From: DAIDKA01 sp035485475
Lineage (GTDB): Bacteria > Pseudomonadota > Gammaproteobacteria > Steroidobacterales > Steroidobacteraceae
NCBI GenBank assembly: GCA_035485475.1
Contig: DATHOA010000318.1
Location: 1 to 47,930 of the forward strand
Direction: 5' to 3'
DNA length: 47,930 nucleotides
Shown here: positions 25,537 through 34,686 of the stretch, piece by piece
Layout: every line of letters starts with the position of its first letter
Position numbering within the stretch: position 1 is the stretch's first letter
The notes under the pieces: generated by a model
The model's database searches: none
The model's input: only the letters and a program-made list of their open reading frames with translations
Told to the model about the DNA's origin: nothing
Position numbers and translations under genes: made by a program

Positions 25537-26142
25537 ATGAGCACCCCTTGCGCTGAGATATTGTGTGTCGAAGACGACCTGGAGGCCGCCGAATTGATCT
25601 CGGAGGCCTTGACGGACCGTGGCTTCACGGTGCGCGTGGCCGGCAATGGCCGCGATGCGTTGGCAAGTGTGTTCGCATCGCCACCGGATTTGGTGCTGTG
25701 TGACATCGGCATGCCCACCATGTCGGGCTTTGACCTTCTCGAACGGTTGACGGCTGCCGAACCGCGCTTCACCCATATGCCCTTCGTATTCCTCACCGCA
25801 CTGGCGGACCGGGACAGCGAATTGAAGGGATGGCATCTCGGGGCCGACGACTATGTCACCAAGCCCGTAGACCATGACGTCCTGGCAGCTGTGATTTCCG
25901 CGCGCCTGGCGCGCGTTGCCCGCAACACACTCTGGCCCAAGCAAGTGGACTTGCGAGGCCGCGAGCTCGAAACCCTCACCTGGGCGGCGCGCGGCAAGAC
26001 GTTTGCGGAGATTGGCGAGATCCTGGGCTTGAGCAAGCGCACGGTCGAGTTTCACCTCGACAACGCCCGCCGGAAGCTGGGCGTCCCCACCCGCACCCAG
26101 GCGCTCATCAAGGCCGCTGCCGGACACCTGATAGACCCTTAG
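25537..26142 (+). CDS. LuxR-type response regulator
   Basis: A 201-residue response regulator: receiver domain 1-120 with Asp56 (LVLCDIGMPT), Thr of FLTALAD and KP(V)D, then a LuxR-type helix-turn-helix at 138-195 (LRGRELETLTWAARGKTFAE, IGEILGLSKRTVEFHLDN). Domain order is standard for the NarL/FixJ group. It is transcribed away from the histidine kinase at 23754-25367, a probable cognate sensor. Its last 35 bases overlap the end of the small secreted-protein gene on the opposite strand. An in-frame ATG at 25498 is possible, but 25537 lies after the ribosome-binding site and starts directly before the receiver. Confidence 0.88.
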   Translation: MSTPCAEILCVEDDLEAAELISEALTDRGFTVRVAGNGRDALASVFASPPDLVLCDIGMPTMSGFDLLERLTAAEPRFTHMPFVFLTALADRDSELKGWHLGADDYVTKPVDHDVLAAVISARLARVARNTLWPKQVDLRGRELETLTWAARGKTFAEIGEILGLSKRTVEFHLDNARRKLGVPTRTQALIKAAAGHLIDP

Positions 26143-26476
26143 TTGCTGATCGAATAGCTGCTGACCGAACGATGGTGGGGCCACCGAGCGCCCCATGCCC
26201 TGGCATCGGGCGATAGGCTACAGCGTGTCCGCCACCCACACCCGCAAGGGGCCGGCTCACGGACCGAACATTCGCTGCGCTCCTGATCGGGGCGGAAGCG
26301 GCATTGGCCGGACGATGGATCTGCCCCAGCATTCTCTGGCGCAAGGCCGCATGGGCCTGGGATGTCGCAACTGCCCGCTGCCCTTGCCGTGGGGACTGCA
26401 CACTCCGCGCCGGCGCACCGAGCGCCGCGGACGATGCCAACGCCAGGCTGATCGCCAGTATCAAGGCACCACGCAT
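26108..26476 (-). CDS. Small secreted Ala/Arg-rich protein
   Basis: A 122-residue protein with a clear signal peptide (about 1-23, ALILAISLALASSAALGA) and a mature part rich in Ala, Arg, Ser and Gln with no obvious fold. ATG 26476 has GAGG nine bases upstream (the stretch ATGAGGT) and starts the signal sequence; ATG 26494 is in frame and overlaps the pump stop. It follows the CzcA-like gene directly and is probably co-transcribed with it. Its 3' end overlaps the convergent response-regulator gene by 35 bases. I do not recognise it. Small periplasmic proteins next to metal RND pumps often bind metals, but this one has no clear metal-binding residues. Confidence 0.5.
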   Translation of the reverse strand: MRGALILAISLALASSAALGAPARSVQSPRQGQRAVATSQAHAALRQRMLGQIHRPANAASAPIRSAANVRSVSRPLAGVGGGHAVAYRPMPGHGALGGPTIVRSAAIRSATKGLSGVRQRP

Positions 26477-26486
26477 TGCGCATACC

Positions 26487-29400
26487 TCATTCATGAACTG
26501 CGACGACAGTCCGTTCATCACTGCGACGGGCCAGCAGCAGACGCAGCGCCGGCACAATGACCAGCAACATCACCGGCCCAATCAGCATGCCGCCCACCAC
26601 CACGGTCGCCAGTGGCCGTTGGACCTGGCTGCCAATGCCATGCGACAAGGCCGCGGGGAACAAGCCGATGCACGCCGACATCGCCGTCATGAGCATTGGC
26701 CGCATGCGCCGTTCCGCGGCATGAAACATGGCATCGGGGACCGTCATCCCTTCTGCCAGCAAAGTATTGTAGTAGGTGAACATGAGAATACCGTGCATCA
26801 CCGAAACCCCCAGCAGCGATACAAAGCCGATCGCCGCCGAAATACTGAAGGGCTGGCCGGACAGTAGCAGAGCGATCACCCCGCCGCCGGCCGCAAACGG
26901 AATGCCGGATAAGGCAAACAGGCTGTCCTTTAGTGAATTGAACAGCGCATACAGGAGAACCAGGATCAGCAACAGTGCAATGGGAACGACGATGGCCAAG
27001 CGTTCCTGCGCCATCTTCAAGTCCTCGAACTCCCCCGCCCAGTCGATGCGGTAACCTGAGGGAAGCTTCACATTGCGGTCGATGCGCGCCTGAATGTCCG
27101 CCACGGTGCTCCCCAGGTCACGACCACGCACGCTGAACTTGACGGCAATGTTTCGCCGCGTTGCTTCGTGGTAAATATATGAGGCACCCGTATCAAGACT
27201 GATATCGGCGAGCTCCGAGAGCGGGATGTAGGCGTTGGCCCCGGAGGGTGTCTGATAGCCCACCTTGATATTGCGAACGGTATCCGGGCTATCGCGAAAC
27301 TGCGGCGCAAGGCGCACATTGAGGTTGAAGGCGCGATCCCCCTCCAGGACCTGGGTTGCGGAGGCACCACCCATCGCCGCCTGGATCACCGTATTGACGT
27401 CGCCGGAATTGAGGCCGTATCTCGCGGCGCGCTCCCGGTCGATGCGAATATTCAGATTCGGCTGCCCCACCACGTGAAAGACGCCCAGATCCGCGACCCC
27501 TCTTACCGGCGCCATCTCCTTCATCACCTGTGCGGCGAGCACTTCCAACTCGTTCAGATTCGGCCCGATGATCTTCACCGAATTCGCGCCTTTCACTCCC
27601 GAAATCGCCTCCTCGATATTGTCCTGAATATTCTGTGAGAAGTTGAACACGACGCTGGGCAGCGCATCCGACAACTCCTTCTGCAGCTGTACGGTCAGCT
27701 TCTCCTTCGTCATTCCTGAGGGCCACTCATCGAAGGATTTCAGAGGTGCGAAAATCTCCACATTTGAGAATGGCGACGGATCGCTGCCATTATCCGGACG
27801 CCCGTGCTGGGAGACGGCCGTCAGCACCTCCGGATGGCGCATCAGGATTTCGCGCATTTTGCGCGTCGCCTCGGTACCGGCATCCAGCGTCATGCTGGGT
27901 GGCAATGAAGCCCTGATCCAGAAATTGCCCTCCTCCAGCGCCGGCAGGAATTCACTGCCCAGCTGGGTGGTCAGAATGCCGGTGAGCACCAGGAATGCCG
28001 CGCCGATGGCCACCACGGTCTTCTGGTGTGACAGGGCATAGCGCAATGCCACCGAGTAGACCCTGCGCAGCCCCCGCACCACGACCGTTTCAGTCTCCTT
28101 CACATGCTCAGGCACGAGCAGCGATGCCAGCACTGGGGTCACGGTGAAGGTGGCAAGTAGCGCGCCGGCCAGCGCGTAGCCGTAAGTGCGCGCCATGGGG
28201 CCGAAAATCTGGCCCTCCACGCCCTGCATGGTGAACAGGGGTACGAATGCCGCCACCGTGATGGTCGCCGAGAAAAGCACCGCCCTGTCGACCTGGAGGA
28301 CGCTCACGAACAACAGGCGCAACCGATCCGACCAACCCCCCACGGACTTGGTCTTGGTGGGGTTTGACGGATCGTGACCATAGCGCCCCTCTGACAGCTC
28401 CTCAATCAGGGCCCGGCGCGTCTCGGCGGTCGCCTGGAAGTTGCGGAATATGTTCTCGACCACGATCACGGCGGAATCGACGATAATGCCAAAGTCCACG
28501 GCGCCCACGGACAATAGATTGGCATCCTCGCCGGCCATCACCAGGATGATGATGGAGAAGAACAGCGCGAACGGGATATTGATGCCCACAATTACCGCAC
28601 TGCGCAGATCACCCAGGAACAGCCACTGAATGAGGAACACCAAGATGCAGCCGAACAGCAGGTTGTGCAGTACGGTATGGGTGGTAACGTTGACGAGACT
28701 CGTCCGGTCGTAGAAGGGTACGATCTTGACTCCCGGCGGCAGCGTGCCATCCCGGTTCATGGAATCTACGGCGGCCGCGATCCGCGGCACGACATCGTTG
28801 GTGTGGTAGGTTCGTCCCATGACGACAATCGCTTCAATCGCATCGTCATTCGCGTCCCTGCCAACTACGCCCAGTCGGGGCATGTGCCCGACGTAGCAGT
28901 GCGCCACGTCCTTCACCAGCACTGGCGTGCCATTGGTCTGTGACAGGACGACGTTTTCGATGTCCGCGACCTTGTAACCCTTCGTCAGATCGTCGTTTCC
29001 GCCACTGTCGATCAATCCGATACCACGAATATTGATCGATTGCTGGCCGATCGTGACTTCGCGTCCGCCGACATTGATGTTCGAGTTACCCAGTGCGGTG
29101 ATCATCTGCGGTAGGGTGATGTTGTAGGCCTGCAGCTTGTGCAGGTCGGCTTCCACCTCGAATTCCTTGGTCGGCCCCCCGAAACTGTTGACCTGCACCA
29201 CGCCCGGAATGGTCGAGAGTCGGCGCAGTACGATCCAGTCCTGGACGGTACGCAGATTCTCCAAGCCGAAGTTCTTCGGGCCGACGACCTGATACCGATA
29301 GACCTCGCCGATCAGACTGGATTGCTGAATCGTGGGCTGCTGATTGCCCGGCAGGTTCACGTTCTGCTGCAACGCCAGTGCCAACTGCGTCTGGGCGAAA

Positions 29401-29711
29401 TAGAAATCCACGCCCCACTTGAAGGTAATGCGCAGATAGGAAAGGCCGTAGAATGATGTTGAGCGCACGTTGGCCACGCCGGGCGTGGAGTAGGCGCCGA
29501 TTTCCATCGGAATGGTGTAGTAGCGCTCCATCTCCTCGGCCGAAAGCCCGGGCGCCTGCGCCGTCACCTCTATGATGACCGGCGCCGGATTGGGGTAGGC
29601 CTCGATGTTCAGTTTGCTGAATGCCGCAATCCCTGCACCGACGAACACCAGCAGTCCCAGCAGGATGATCGCCCGTCGCGTCAACCCGAAGGCCAATATC
29701 CCTTTCAGCAC
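26487..29711 (-). CDS. CzcA/CusA-type RND efflux pump
   Basis: A 1074-residue inner-membrane pump of the heavy-metal efflux branch of RND transporters: an N-terminal helix (about 12-32), two large periplasmic loops and twelve membrane helices in all. The fourth-helix proton-relay motif VDFGIIVDSAVIVVENI keeps the Asp, Asp and Glu positions known from CzcA. The porter-domain motifs GLSYLRITFKWGVDFYFA and PGVVQVNSFGG are family-typical. It probably exports a metal cation or a small organic compound with the adaptor encoded just upstream. No dedicated outer-membrane channel is next to this pump, so one of the four NodT-type lipoproteins nearby may serve. No metal sensor is encoded in the neighbourhood. 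The substrate is not settled by sequence. Confidence 0.92.
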   Translation of the reverse strand: MLKGILAFGLTRRAIILLGLLVFVGAGIAAFSKLNIEAYPNPAPVIIEVTAQAPGLSAEEMERYYTIPMEIGAYSTPGVANVRSTSFYGLSYLRITFKWGVDFYFAQTQLALALQQNVNLPGNQQPTIQQSSLIGEVYRYQVVGPKNFGLENLRTVQDWIVLRRLSTIPGVVQVNSFGGPTKEFEVEADLHKLQAYNITLPQMITALGNSNINVGGREVTIGQQSINIRGIGLIDSGGNDDLTKGYKVADIENVVLSQTNGTPVLVKDVAHCYVGHMPRLGVVGRDANDDAIEAIVVMGRTYHTNDVVPRIAAAVDSMNRDGTLPPGVKIVPFYDRTSLVNVTTHTVLHNLLFGCILVFLIQWLFLGDLRSAVIVGINIPFALFFSIIILVMAGEDANLLSVGAVDFGIIVDSAVIVVENIFRNFQATAETRRALIEELSEGRYGHDPSNPTKTKSVGGWSDRLRLLFVSVLQVDRAVLFSATITVAAFVPLFTMQGVEGQIFGPMARTYGYALAGALLATFTVTPVLASLLVPEHVKETETVVVRGLRRVYSVALRYALSHQKTVVAIGAAFLVLTGILTTQLGSEFLPALEEGNFWIRASLPPSMTLDAGTEATRKMREILMRHPEVLTAVSQHGRPDNGSDPSPFSNVEIFAPLKSFDEWPSGMTKEKLTVQLQKELSDALPSVVFNFSQNIQDNIEEAISGVKGANSVKIIGPNLNELEVLAAQVMKEMAPVRGVADLGVFHVVGQPNLNIRIDRERAARYGLNSGDVNTVIQAAMGGASATQVLEGDRAFNLNVRLAPQFRDSPDTVRNIKVGYQTPSGANAYIPLSELADISLDTGASYIYHEATRRNIAVKFSVRGRDLGSTVADIQARIDRNVKLPSGYRIDWAGEFEDLKMAQERLAIVVPIALLLILVLLYALFNSLKDSLFALSGIPFAAGGGVIALLLSGQPFSISAAIGFVSLLGVSVMHGILMFTYYNTLLAEGMTVPDAMFHAAERRMRPMLMTAMSACIGLFPAALSHGIGSQVQRPLATVVVGGMLIGPVMLLVIVPALRLLLARRSDERTVVAVHE

Positions 29712-29741
29712 TCTGCTTCTCTCCAGTTACGCTCGAGCCCG

Positions 29742-30971
29742 TTAGGACGGGGAGCCGTCGCCAGTCATGTTGTCGAGGAAGATGGCCCCCTTGGTCACGA
29801 CCTGTTCGCCGCTATGCAAGCCTTCCAGCACCTCATCGTAGCCGTCGTGCGTCAGGCCGACTTTTACGACGCGCCTCCGGAAGTGATGCCGATCGGTGGT
29901 GACCCAAACCGTCATGCTGCCGTCGCCCTCGCGTACCACCCCCTCCACCGGCACTGCCGCCGCATTGGCCGGTTCCCCGGTTTCGATGACGAAGGCGGCA
30001 AACATTCCCGGCAGCAGCTCACGCTTCGGATCTTCAATTTCCGCGCGCACCAGGCCTCGGTGCAGCTGCGGATCAACGGTGGCACCCACGGTTGAGATCT
30101 CCCCGTCGAAGCGCCGACCCGGGAACGCCATCACGGATACATGGACTTTCTGGCCTTTGCGCACCAACGGCATGTCCGTTTCCACGACACTGGCGTTGAG
30201 CCACACTCGCGAGACGTCCGCCACGCTGAAGGGCGCTGGAGTGTTCCCGGGCTGAACGAAGTCACCAGGGGCGGCGTTGCGGGCCGTGATCCGCCCCGAC
30301 ATCGGGCTGACGATCAGCAGCTCCGGGTCCACTGTTCGCGTTTGAACGATGTGGTCGATCTGTTCTTGGCGCTTACCGAATACCGCCACGGCGTCACGGG
30401 CCGCCTTCAGCGCCCCTTCCGCAGTCTGCTGATCCGAACTGGCTTGCTCGAGATCCTTCTCGGCGATCCCCTGAACCCCGTAGAGCTGCTTTGCGCGCTG
30501 CAAGGCGTGACTGGTCAGTTCCAGCACACCGGCCGCCGCGATCAGATTGGATTCAGCCTGGATCAGATCCGGACTCTCGATAGTGAACAGCACCTGCCCC
30601 TTGGTGACGACATCGCCGATCTTGGCCTGAATATGCACAATTCGGCCCTGGTAGGGGGTGGAGACCTGCGCCGCCATGTCCTCGTTGAAATCGATGCTGC
30701 CCACGGCGTTTCGCTCACGCGGGAAGTCACGCTCCGTCGCAGTTCCGATGCTGATCATTTCGCGCTGCGTGTCGGACAACTCCACTGCATTGGGATCGCG
30801 GGGACCCACCTGCCCGGGCAGCGTCGCCAGGGCCGTGCCCTGCGCCTTGACTACCAGATGCCAGGTCACCACGCCGACCACCGCCGCGCCCACCAGCAGC
30901 GTCCCAACCAGGCGCAGCAGGTCACTTCCGCCGCCGCCAATCAGTCGCTGCACATATTCTTTAGGACGCAT
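29742..30971 (-). CDS. CzcB-type membrane-fusion adaptor
   Basis: A 409-residue periplasmic adaptor: N-terminal membrane anchor (about 19-42), barrel-sandwich lipoyl half-motifs (STPYQGRIVHIQAKIGDVV and GRITARNAAPGDFV), a helical hairpin (about 150-215), a beta-barrel domain and the membrane-proximal domain. It joins the RND pump to an outer-membrane channel. A GGAGGGTG stretch just before the ATG supports the start. It ends 30 bases before the pump gene and they are surely one operon. The small secreted-protein gene upstream is separated from it by an intrinsic terminator at 31063-31098, so this pair probably has its own promoter in 30972-31062. Confidence 0.9.
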   Translation of the reverse strand: MRPKEYVQRLIGGGGSDLLRLVGTLLVGAAVVGVVTWHLVVKAQGTALATLPGQVGPRDPNAVELSDTQREMISIGTATERDFPRERNAVGSIDFNEDMAAQVSTPYQGRIVHIQAKIGDVVTKGQVLFTIESPDLIQAESNLIAAAGVLELTSHALQRAKQLYGVQGIAEKDLEQASSDQQTAEGALKAARDAVAVFGKRQEQIDHIVQTRTVDPELLIVSPMSGRITARNAAPGDFVQPGNTPAPFSVADVSRVWLNASVVETDMPLVRKGQKVHVSVMAFPGRRFDGEISTVGATVDPQLHRGLVRAEIEDPKRELLPGMFAAFVIETGEPANAAAVPVEGVVREGDGSMTVWVTTDRHHFRRRVVKVGLTHDGYDEVLEGLHSGEQVVTKGAIFLDNMTGDGSPS

Positions 30972-31062
30972 CTTTCACCCTCCGTCGGATCCTGCCTAAC
31001 AATGCTGTGAATACCCGCGCCCTGCTACTGTGGTTTCTCCGAGCGCCACGGTGCGCCAGAAA

Positions 31063-31098
31063 TGATTCGCGCCGCTCCAAGGTGGGCGGCGCGAATCA
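31063..31098 (-). terminator. Intrinsic terminator before the CzcB/CzcA-type pair
   Basis: Perfect 13-base-pair stem (TGATTCGCGCCGC 31063-31075; GCGGCGCGAATCA 31086-31098) with a loop of ten bases. In the minus direction TTTC follows the stem. It separates the outer-membrane-factor run and the small secreted protein from the CzcB/CzcA-type genes. Confidence 0.7.
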
Positions 31099-31130
31099 GG
31101 GGAGCCGGCGGGCGCCGGTCCTATCGACCT

Positions 31131-31457
31131 TCAGGAATTGCTGTGATGCGACTTGAGCAGATCCTCCATCTCCGCCAGGACGCGTGCTGCTTCCGCCTTA
31201 TCGGCGGCCGTGCTGCTGTCACACAGCCGCTCCAACTTGCGCAGCTGTCCTTTCAACCACAGTGCCTGACCTCCCGTGTACTCGGATCCGTCATAGGCAA
31301 AGACGCGCGCCTGTCCGGCCTTCTCGGGCCGCAAAGACCCCACGATATGTGCGCACTCGCGGTATTGCTGCATCATCGTCGCGTCACATGTGCCCTCTGC
31401 CCAGCACACGGACGTGGCGGCAATCGCTGCGAAACCAACCATAACTCTTGACCACAT
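31131..31457 (-). CDS. Small secreted cysteine-containing protein
   Basis: A 108-residue protein: signal peptide about 1-20 (MWSRVMVGFAAIAATSVCWA), then a mostly helical mature part with three Cys (in GTCDA, RECAH and RLCDS) that could form a disulfide, ending in KSHHSNS. Only the ATG at 31457 has a ribosome-binding site (GGAG, about nine bases upstream) and begins the signal sequence; a longer reading starts at 31487. It sits between the outer-membrane-factor genes and the CzcB/CzcA-type pair on the same strand, closed by a terminator. I do not recognise it. The two histidines at its end and its place beside an RND pump would fit a metal-binding role, but this is inference. Confidence 0.6.
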   Translation of the reverse strand: MWSRVMVGFAAIAATSVCWAEGTCDATMMQQYRECAHIVGSLRPEKAGQARVFAYDGSEYTGGQALWLKGQLRKLERLCDSSTAADKAEAARVLAEMEDLLKSHHSNS

Positions 31458-31615
31458 TTCTATGCACTCCGTGATTAACCGACACAACCCTTGTTAAGCG
31501 TTGCGTTCGTCGTGATTCAAAGAGTGCCGCACCTTGCCGCCGGCAACCAGACAGAAAGGCATTAAAAATTGCGCGTCAGGAAAGACGGCAGCGGGCTATA
31601 TATGGCCAGGTTGTC
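31458..31615 (-). promoter_or_regulatory. Gap between OMF gene and small secreted-protein gene
   Basis: 158 bases with no gene. It contains AACAAGGGTTGTG and TTAATCACGGAG on the minus strand, the latter being the ribosome-binding region of the small protein. It probably holds a promoter for that gene, but I cannot place -35/-10 boxes with confidence. Confidence 0.25.
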
Positions 31616-33154
31616 CTAGCCTGAGTTTGGTTCGCCCTTGCGATTCCACCAACCACCGCCAAGCGCCTGGAACAGCGCGACAGTGTCGCCAAAGCGTGTG
31701 GCCTGCGCCTGCACGCGCAGAATGAGCGCCTGCTGGTAAGTCGTCTCAGCGTTCAGCAGGGTCAGATAATTGACGTAGCCGACCTGCATTTGCCGCTGCG
31801 TGAGATCGTAGGTCACTTTCGCGGCAGTTTCCGCGCGGACGTTGGTGGCCAGCGCATCCGCATCGGACAGTGACGCGTGCAGCGTATCGGCAATGTTCTG
31901 GTAAGCGGTGAGGACACTGCTCTGATACTGCGCGGCGGCCTGCTTCAATGCCTCGTCGGCGGCGCGCTTCCTATGCAGTAGCGTGCCCCCTGCGAATATC
32001 GGCTGAGTCACGTTGCCCACCAGATTCCAGAACGGCCCACCATGACGAAACATCCAGGCGAATTCGTCGGCATTGCCGCCGTACGCGCCGGTGATCGACA
32101 GCTGCGGCAGCATCGCGGCAATCGCAACCCCGACCTGGGCATTCGCGGCGTGCAGTTGCGCCTCGGCAGCGCGCACATCGGGACGTTGTTCGATGACCCT
32201 GGCGGGCAGACTTACCGGCAACTGCGGCGGCAGCTGCAATGCGTCGAGTTCGAAGGTCTGTGCTACATCCTGGTTTGGAAAGTTGCCGACCAGGGCACGC
32301 AGCAGATCCCGCGTCTGTTCGAACTGCCCCTGCAATGGGGGCAGCGTCGCCTCGGCCTGCGCGAGCGCGCTCTCCTGGGCCGCGACGTCGATGCGCATCG
32401 CAAAGCCGAGACGGAATTGCTCACGCAGGATCTGCAGGGCTTTTCCGTCGGCTGTGATGAGCTGCTGGGTTGCCGCGATTTGGGCGCGCAGCGACGCCTC
32501 CTGGATGGCGGCGGCGACGACATTGGAGGCCAGGGTGATGTACGTGGCCTCCAGTGCGAAGCGCTGCGCGTCCCTCTGTGCGGCCAGCGACTCCATCTGC
32601 CGACGATTGGCCCCGAAAAGGTCGGGTACGAAGCCGACGGTGAACTCGGCGGTGTGAAAGTCGTACAGCAGGGGCGCGGTATGCGGGCTGTTCTGTACGT
32701 CCAGCAGGGGTGGGTTGAGGTTGTGGCCATCGCCCTGCGTGCCGGGCGAATCATCGAGTGTGAAGTTGCCGGCTATTTTCGTGCGCGCGAAGCTGTAGCT
32801 GGCGGCAAATGTCGGAAAGAAGTACCCGCGCTGCGCGTAGACCAGCTCTTGCGCCTGCACCAGCGCCGCCTGCGCGGCGGTCACCGTCGGATTGGCCTTG
32901 AAGGCGCGCTCTACCAGGGCGTTGAGCGCCGGTGATTTGAACAGCTCCCACCATTCAAAGGGGATATCGCGGTCATTGACCAGGCGCTGTGCCTCCCCGC
33001 CATGAACCGGCGCCGCGACGCTTGATTCGGGCAGCGGCGTCGGTGCATAGCCCGCATTCGCCGGTGCCAGCGGCCTGTGATACTGCGGCCCGACGGCGCA
33101 ACTGGTGGCGAGGGCCGCGGACGCAACAACAAGGGTGGCCCGTACGTGGTTCAT
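31616..33154 (-). CDS. NodT-family outer-membrane factor lipoprotein (copy 1)
   Basis: A 512-residue outer-membrane channel subunit of tripartite efflux systems. A lipoprotein signal with lipobox LATSC gives N-terminal Cys19; the start at 33154 (MNHVRATLVVASAALATSC) overlaps the preceding gene's TGA by 4 bases. The first mature part has the CAVGPQYHRP motif, then two OEP helical/barrel repeats (about 60-270 and 280-490). The C-terminal FQALGGGWWNRKG is shared with the two neighbouring copies. It is closely similar to them along its length and only distantly to the fourth. It is the last gene of the macA-macB-four-channel run. It may serve MacAB, the CzcA-type pump, or both. Confidence 0.9.
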   Translation of the reverse strand: MNHVRATLVVASAALATSCAVGPQYHRPLAPANAGYAPTPLPESSVAAPVHGGEAQRLVNDRDIPFEWWELFKSPALNALVERAFKANPTVTAAQAALVQAQELVYAQRGYFFPTFAASYSFARTKIAGNFTLDDSPGTQGDGHNLNPPLLDVQNSPHTAPLLYDFHTAEFTVGFVPDLFGANRRQMESLAAQRDAQRFALEATYITLASNVVAAAIQEASLRAQIAATQQLITADGKALQILREQFRLGFAMRIDVAAQESALAQAEATLPPLQGQFEQTRDLLRALVGNFPNQDVAQTFELDALQLPPQLPVSLPARVIEQRPDVRAAEAQLHAANAQVGVAIAAMLPQLSITGAYGGNADEFAWMFRHGGPFWNLVGNVTQPIFAGGTLLHRKRAADEALKQAAAQYQSSVLTAYQNIADTLHASLSDADALATNVRAETAAKVTYDLTQRQMQVGYVNYLTLLNAETTYQQALILRVQAQATRFGDTVALFQALGGGWWNRKGEPNSG

Positions 33155-34686
33155 CTTGCAGCCAGTTCCTTGCGATTCCACCAACCGCCGCCGAGCGCCT
33201 GGAACAGCGCGACCGTATCGCCATAGCGTGTCGCCTGGGCCTGTACACGCGTGAGCAATGTCTGCCGGTAAGCCGTTTCGGCACTCAATAGGGTCAGATA
33301 ATTCACATAGCCGGCCTCCATCTGGCGGCGCGTGAGCTCGTAGGTCACTTTCGCGGACTCCTCTGCGCGCACGTCGGCGGCGAGCGCATCGGCATCGGAC
33401 CAGGACACGTGCAAGGTATCGGCGACGTTCTGGTAGGCGGTAATTACGGCGCTTTGATACTGGGCTGCGGCCTGCTTCAGTGCGGCCTTGGCCGCGCGCT
33501 CTTTGTGCAGCAGCGTACCGCCTTCGAATACGGGCTGGCTGACGCCACCGACGATGGTCCAGAACGGGCCGCCGGTGCGGAACATCCAGGCGAACTGGTC
33601 CGCGTTACCGCCGTCGTTTCCCGTAATCGAGAATTGCGGCAGCATTGCGGCGATGGCGGCGCCGACCTGAGCATTCGCGGCGTGCAGCTGTGCCTCGGCG
33701 GCCCGAACATCGGGTCGCTGGTCGATGATCCGGGACGGCAGACTCAGTGGCAGCTGCGACGGCAACTGCAATGCATCCAGTTCGAAGGTCTCCGGTATGT
33801 CTTCGTTGGGCAGATTGCCGACGAGGACTCGCAGCAGATCGCGCGTCTGCTCAAACTGTTTTTGCAGTGGGGGGAGCAACATCTTCGCCTCTCCCAGGGC
33901 CGCTTCCTGTGCCGCAACGTCGATGCGCATGGCGAAGCCCAGACGCAGTTGATCGCGCAGGATCTGCAGGGAATTCTGGTCGGCCGTGATGATCTGCTGG
34001 GTCGCGGCGATCTGGGCGCGCAGCGATGCTTCCTGGATGGCGGCCGCCACGACATTGGCGGCCAGCGTGATGTAGGTCGCCTCCAGGGCGAAGCGCTGTG
34101 CGTCCGTCTGCGCAGCCAGCGTCTCCACCTGCCGCCAGTTGGCGCCGAAGACGTCGGGCACGAAACCCACGGTGAGCTCGGCCGTGTGCAAGTCGTAGAA
34201 AAACGGATGGGTGTGCGGGAATGTGTCCAAGCTCTGCAGGGGTGGCTGGAGGTTGTCGCCGTTGCCCTCCACGCCCGGAACATTGTCGACGGTGAGGTTG
34301 CCGGCTATCTTCTGGCGCTCGAAGCTGTAGCTCGCGTTGACCGTCGGAAAGAAATAACCGCGCTGCGCCGACACCAGCTCTTGTGCCTGAACCAGCGCCG
34401 CCCGCGCGGCCGGGATGGTTGGATTGGCCTTGAACGCCCGCTCCACCAGCGCGTTGAGCGCCGGTGATTGGAACAGCTGCCACCATTCGAAGGGTATATC
34501 CCGGCCGCTGATCAGGCGCTGCGCCTCCCCGCCATGCACCGGCGCCGAGGCGCTCGACTGCGGTAACGGCGCGGGCGCGTAGCCGGCATTGGCCGGCGCC
34601 TCGGGTCGGTGGTAGCGCGGGCCGACGGCGCAGCTGGCGGTGAGCGCCGCGCAGATGACCAGCACCGCTGAGTGGACCGTCTTCAT
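33151..34686 (-). CDS. NodT-family outer-membrane factor lipoprotein (copy 2)
   Basis: A 511-residue channel lipoprotein with lipobox LTASC, motif CAVGPRYHRPEAP, and two OEP repeats. It shares long identical stretches with copies 1 and 3 (for example AYAPAPLPQSS-like linkers and YLTLLSAETAY) and ends GGGWWNRKELAAR. Its ATG overlaps copy 3's stop by 4 bases, and its own stop overlaps copy 1's ATG by 4, so the three are coupled. The three copies are probably tandem gene duplications. No difference in the key channel features is visible, so they may be exchangeable with one another. Confidence 0.9.
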   Translation of the reverse strand: MKTVHSAVLVICAALTASCAVGPRYHRPEAPANAGYAPAPLPQSSASAPVHGGEAQRLISGRDIPFEWWQLFQSPALNALVERAFKANPTIPAARAALVQAQELVSAQRGYFFPTVNASYSFERQKIAGNLTVDNVPGVEGNGDNLQPPLQSLDTFPHTHPFFYDLHTAELTVGFVPDVFGANWRQVETLAAQTDAQRFALEATYITLAANVVAAAIQEASLRAQIAATQQIITADQNSLQILRDQLRLGFAMRIDVAAQEAALGEAKMLLPPLQKQFEQTRDLLRVLVGNLPNEDIPETFELDALQLPSQLPLSLPSRIIDQRPDVRAAEAQLHAANAQVGAAIAAMLPQFSITGNDGGNADQFAWMFRTGGPFWTIVGGVSQPVFEGGTLLHKERAAKAALKQAAAQYQSAVITAYQNVADTLHVSWSDADALAADVRAEESAKVTYELTRRQMEAGYVNYLTLLSAETAYRQTLLTRVQAQATRYGDTVALFQALGGGWWNRKELAAR

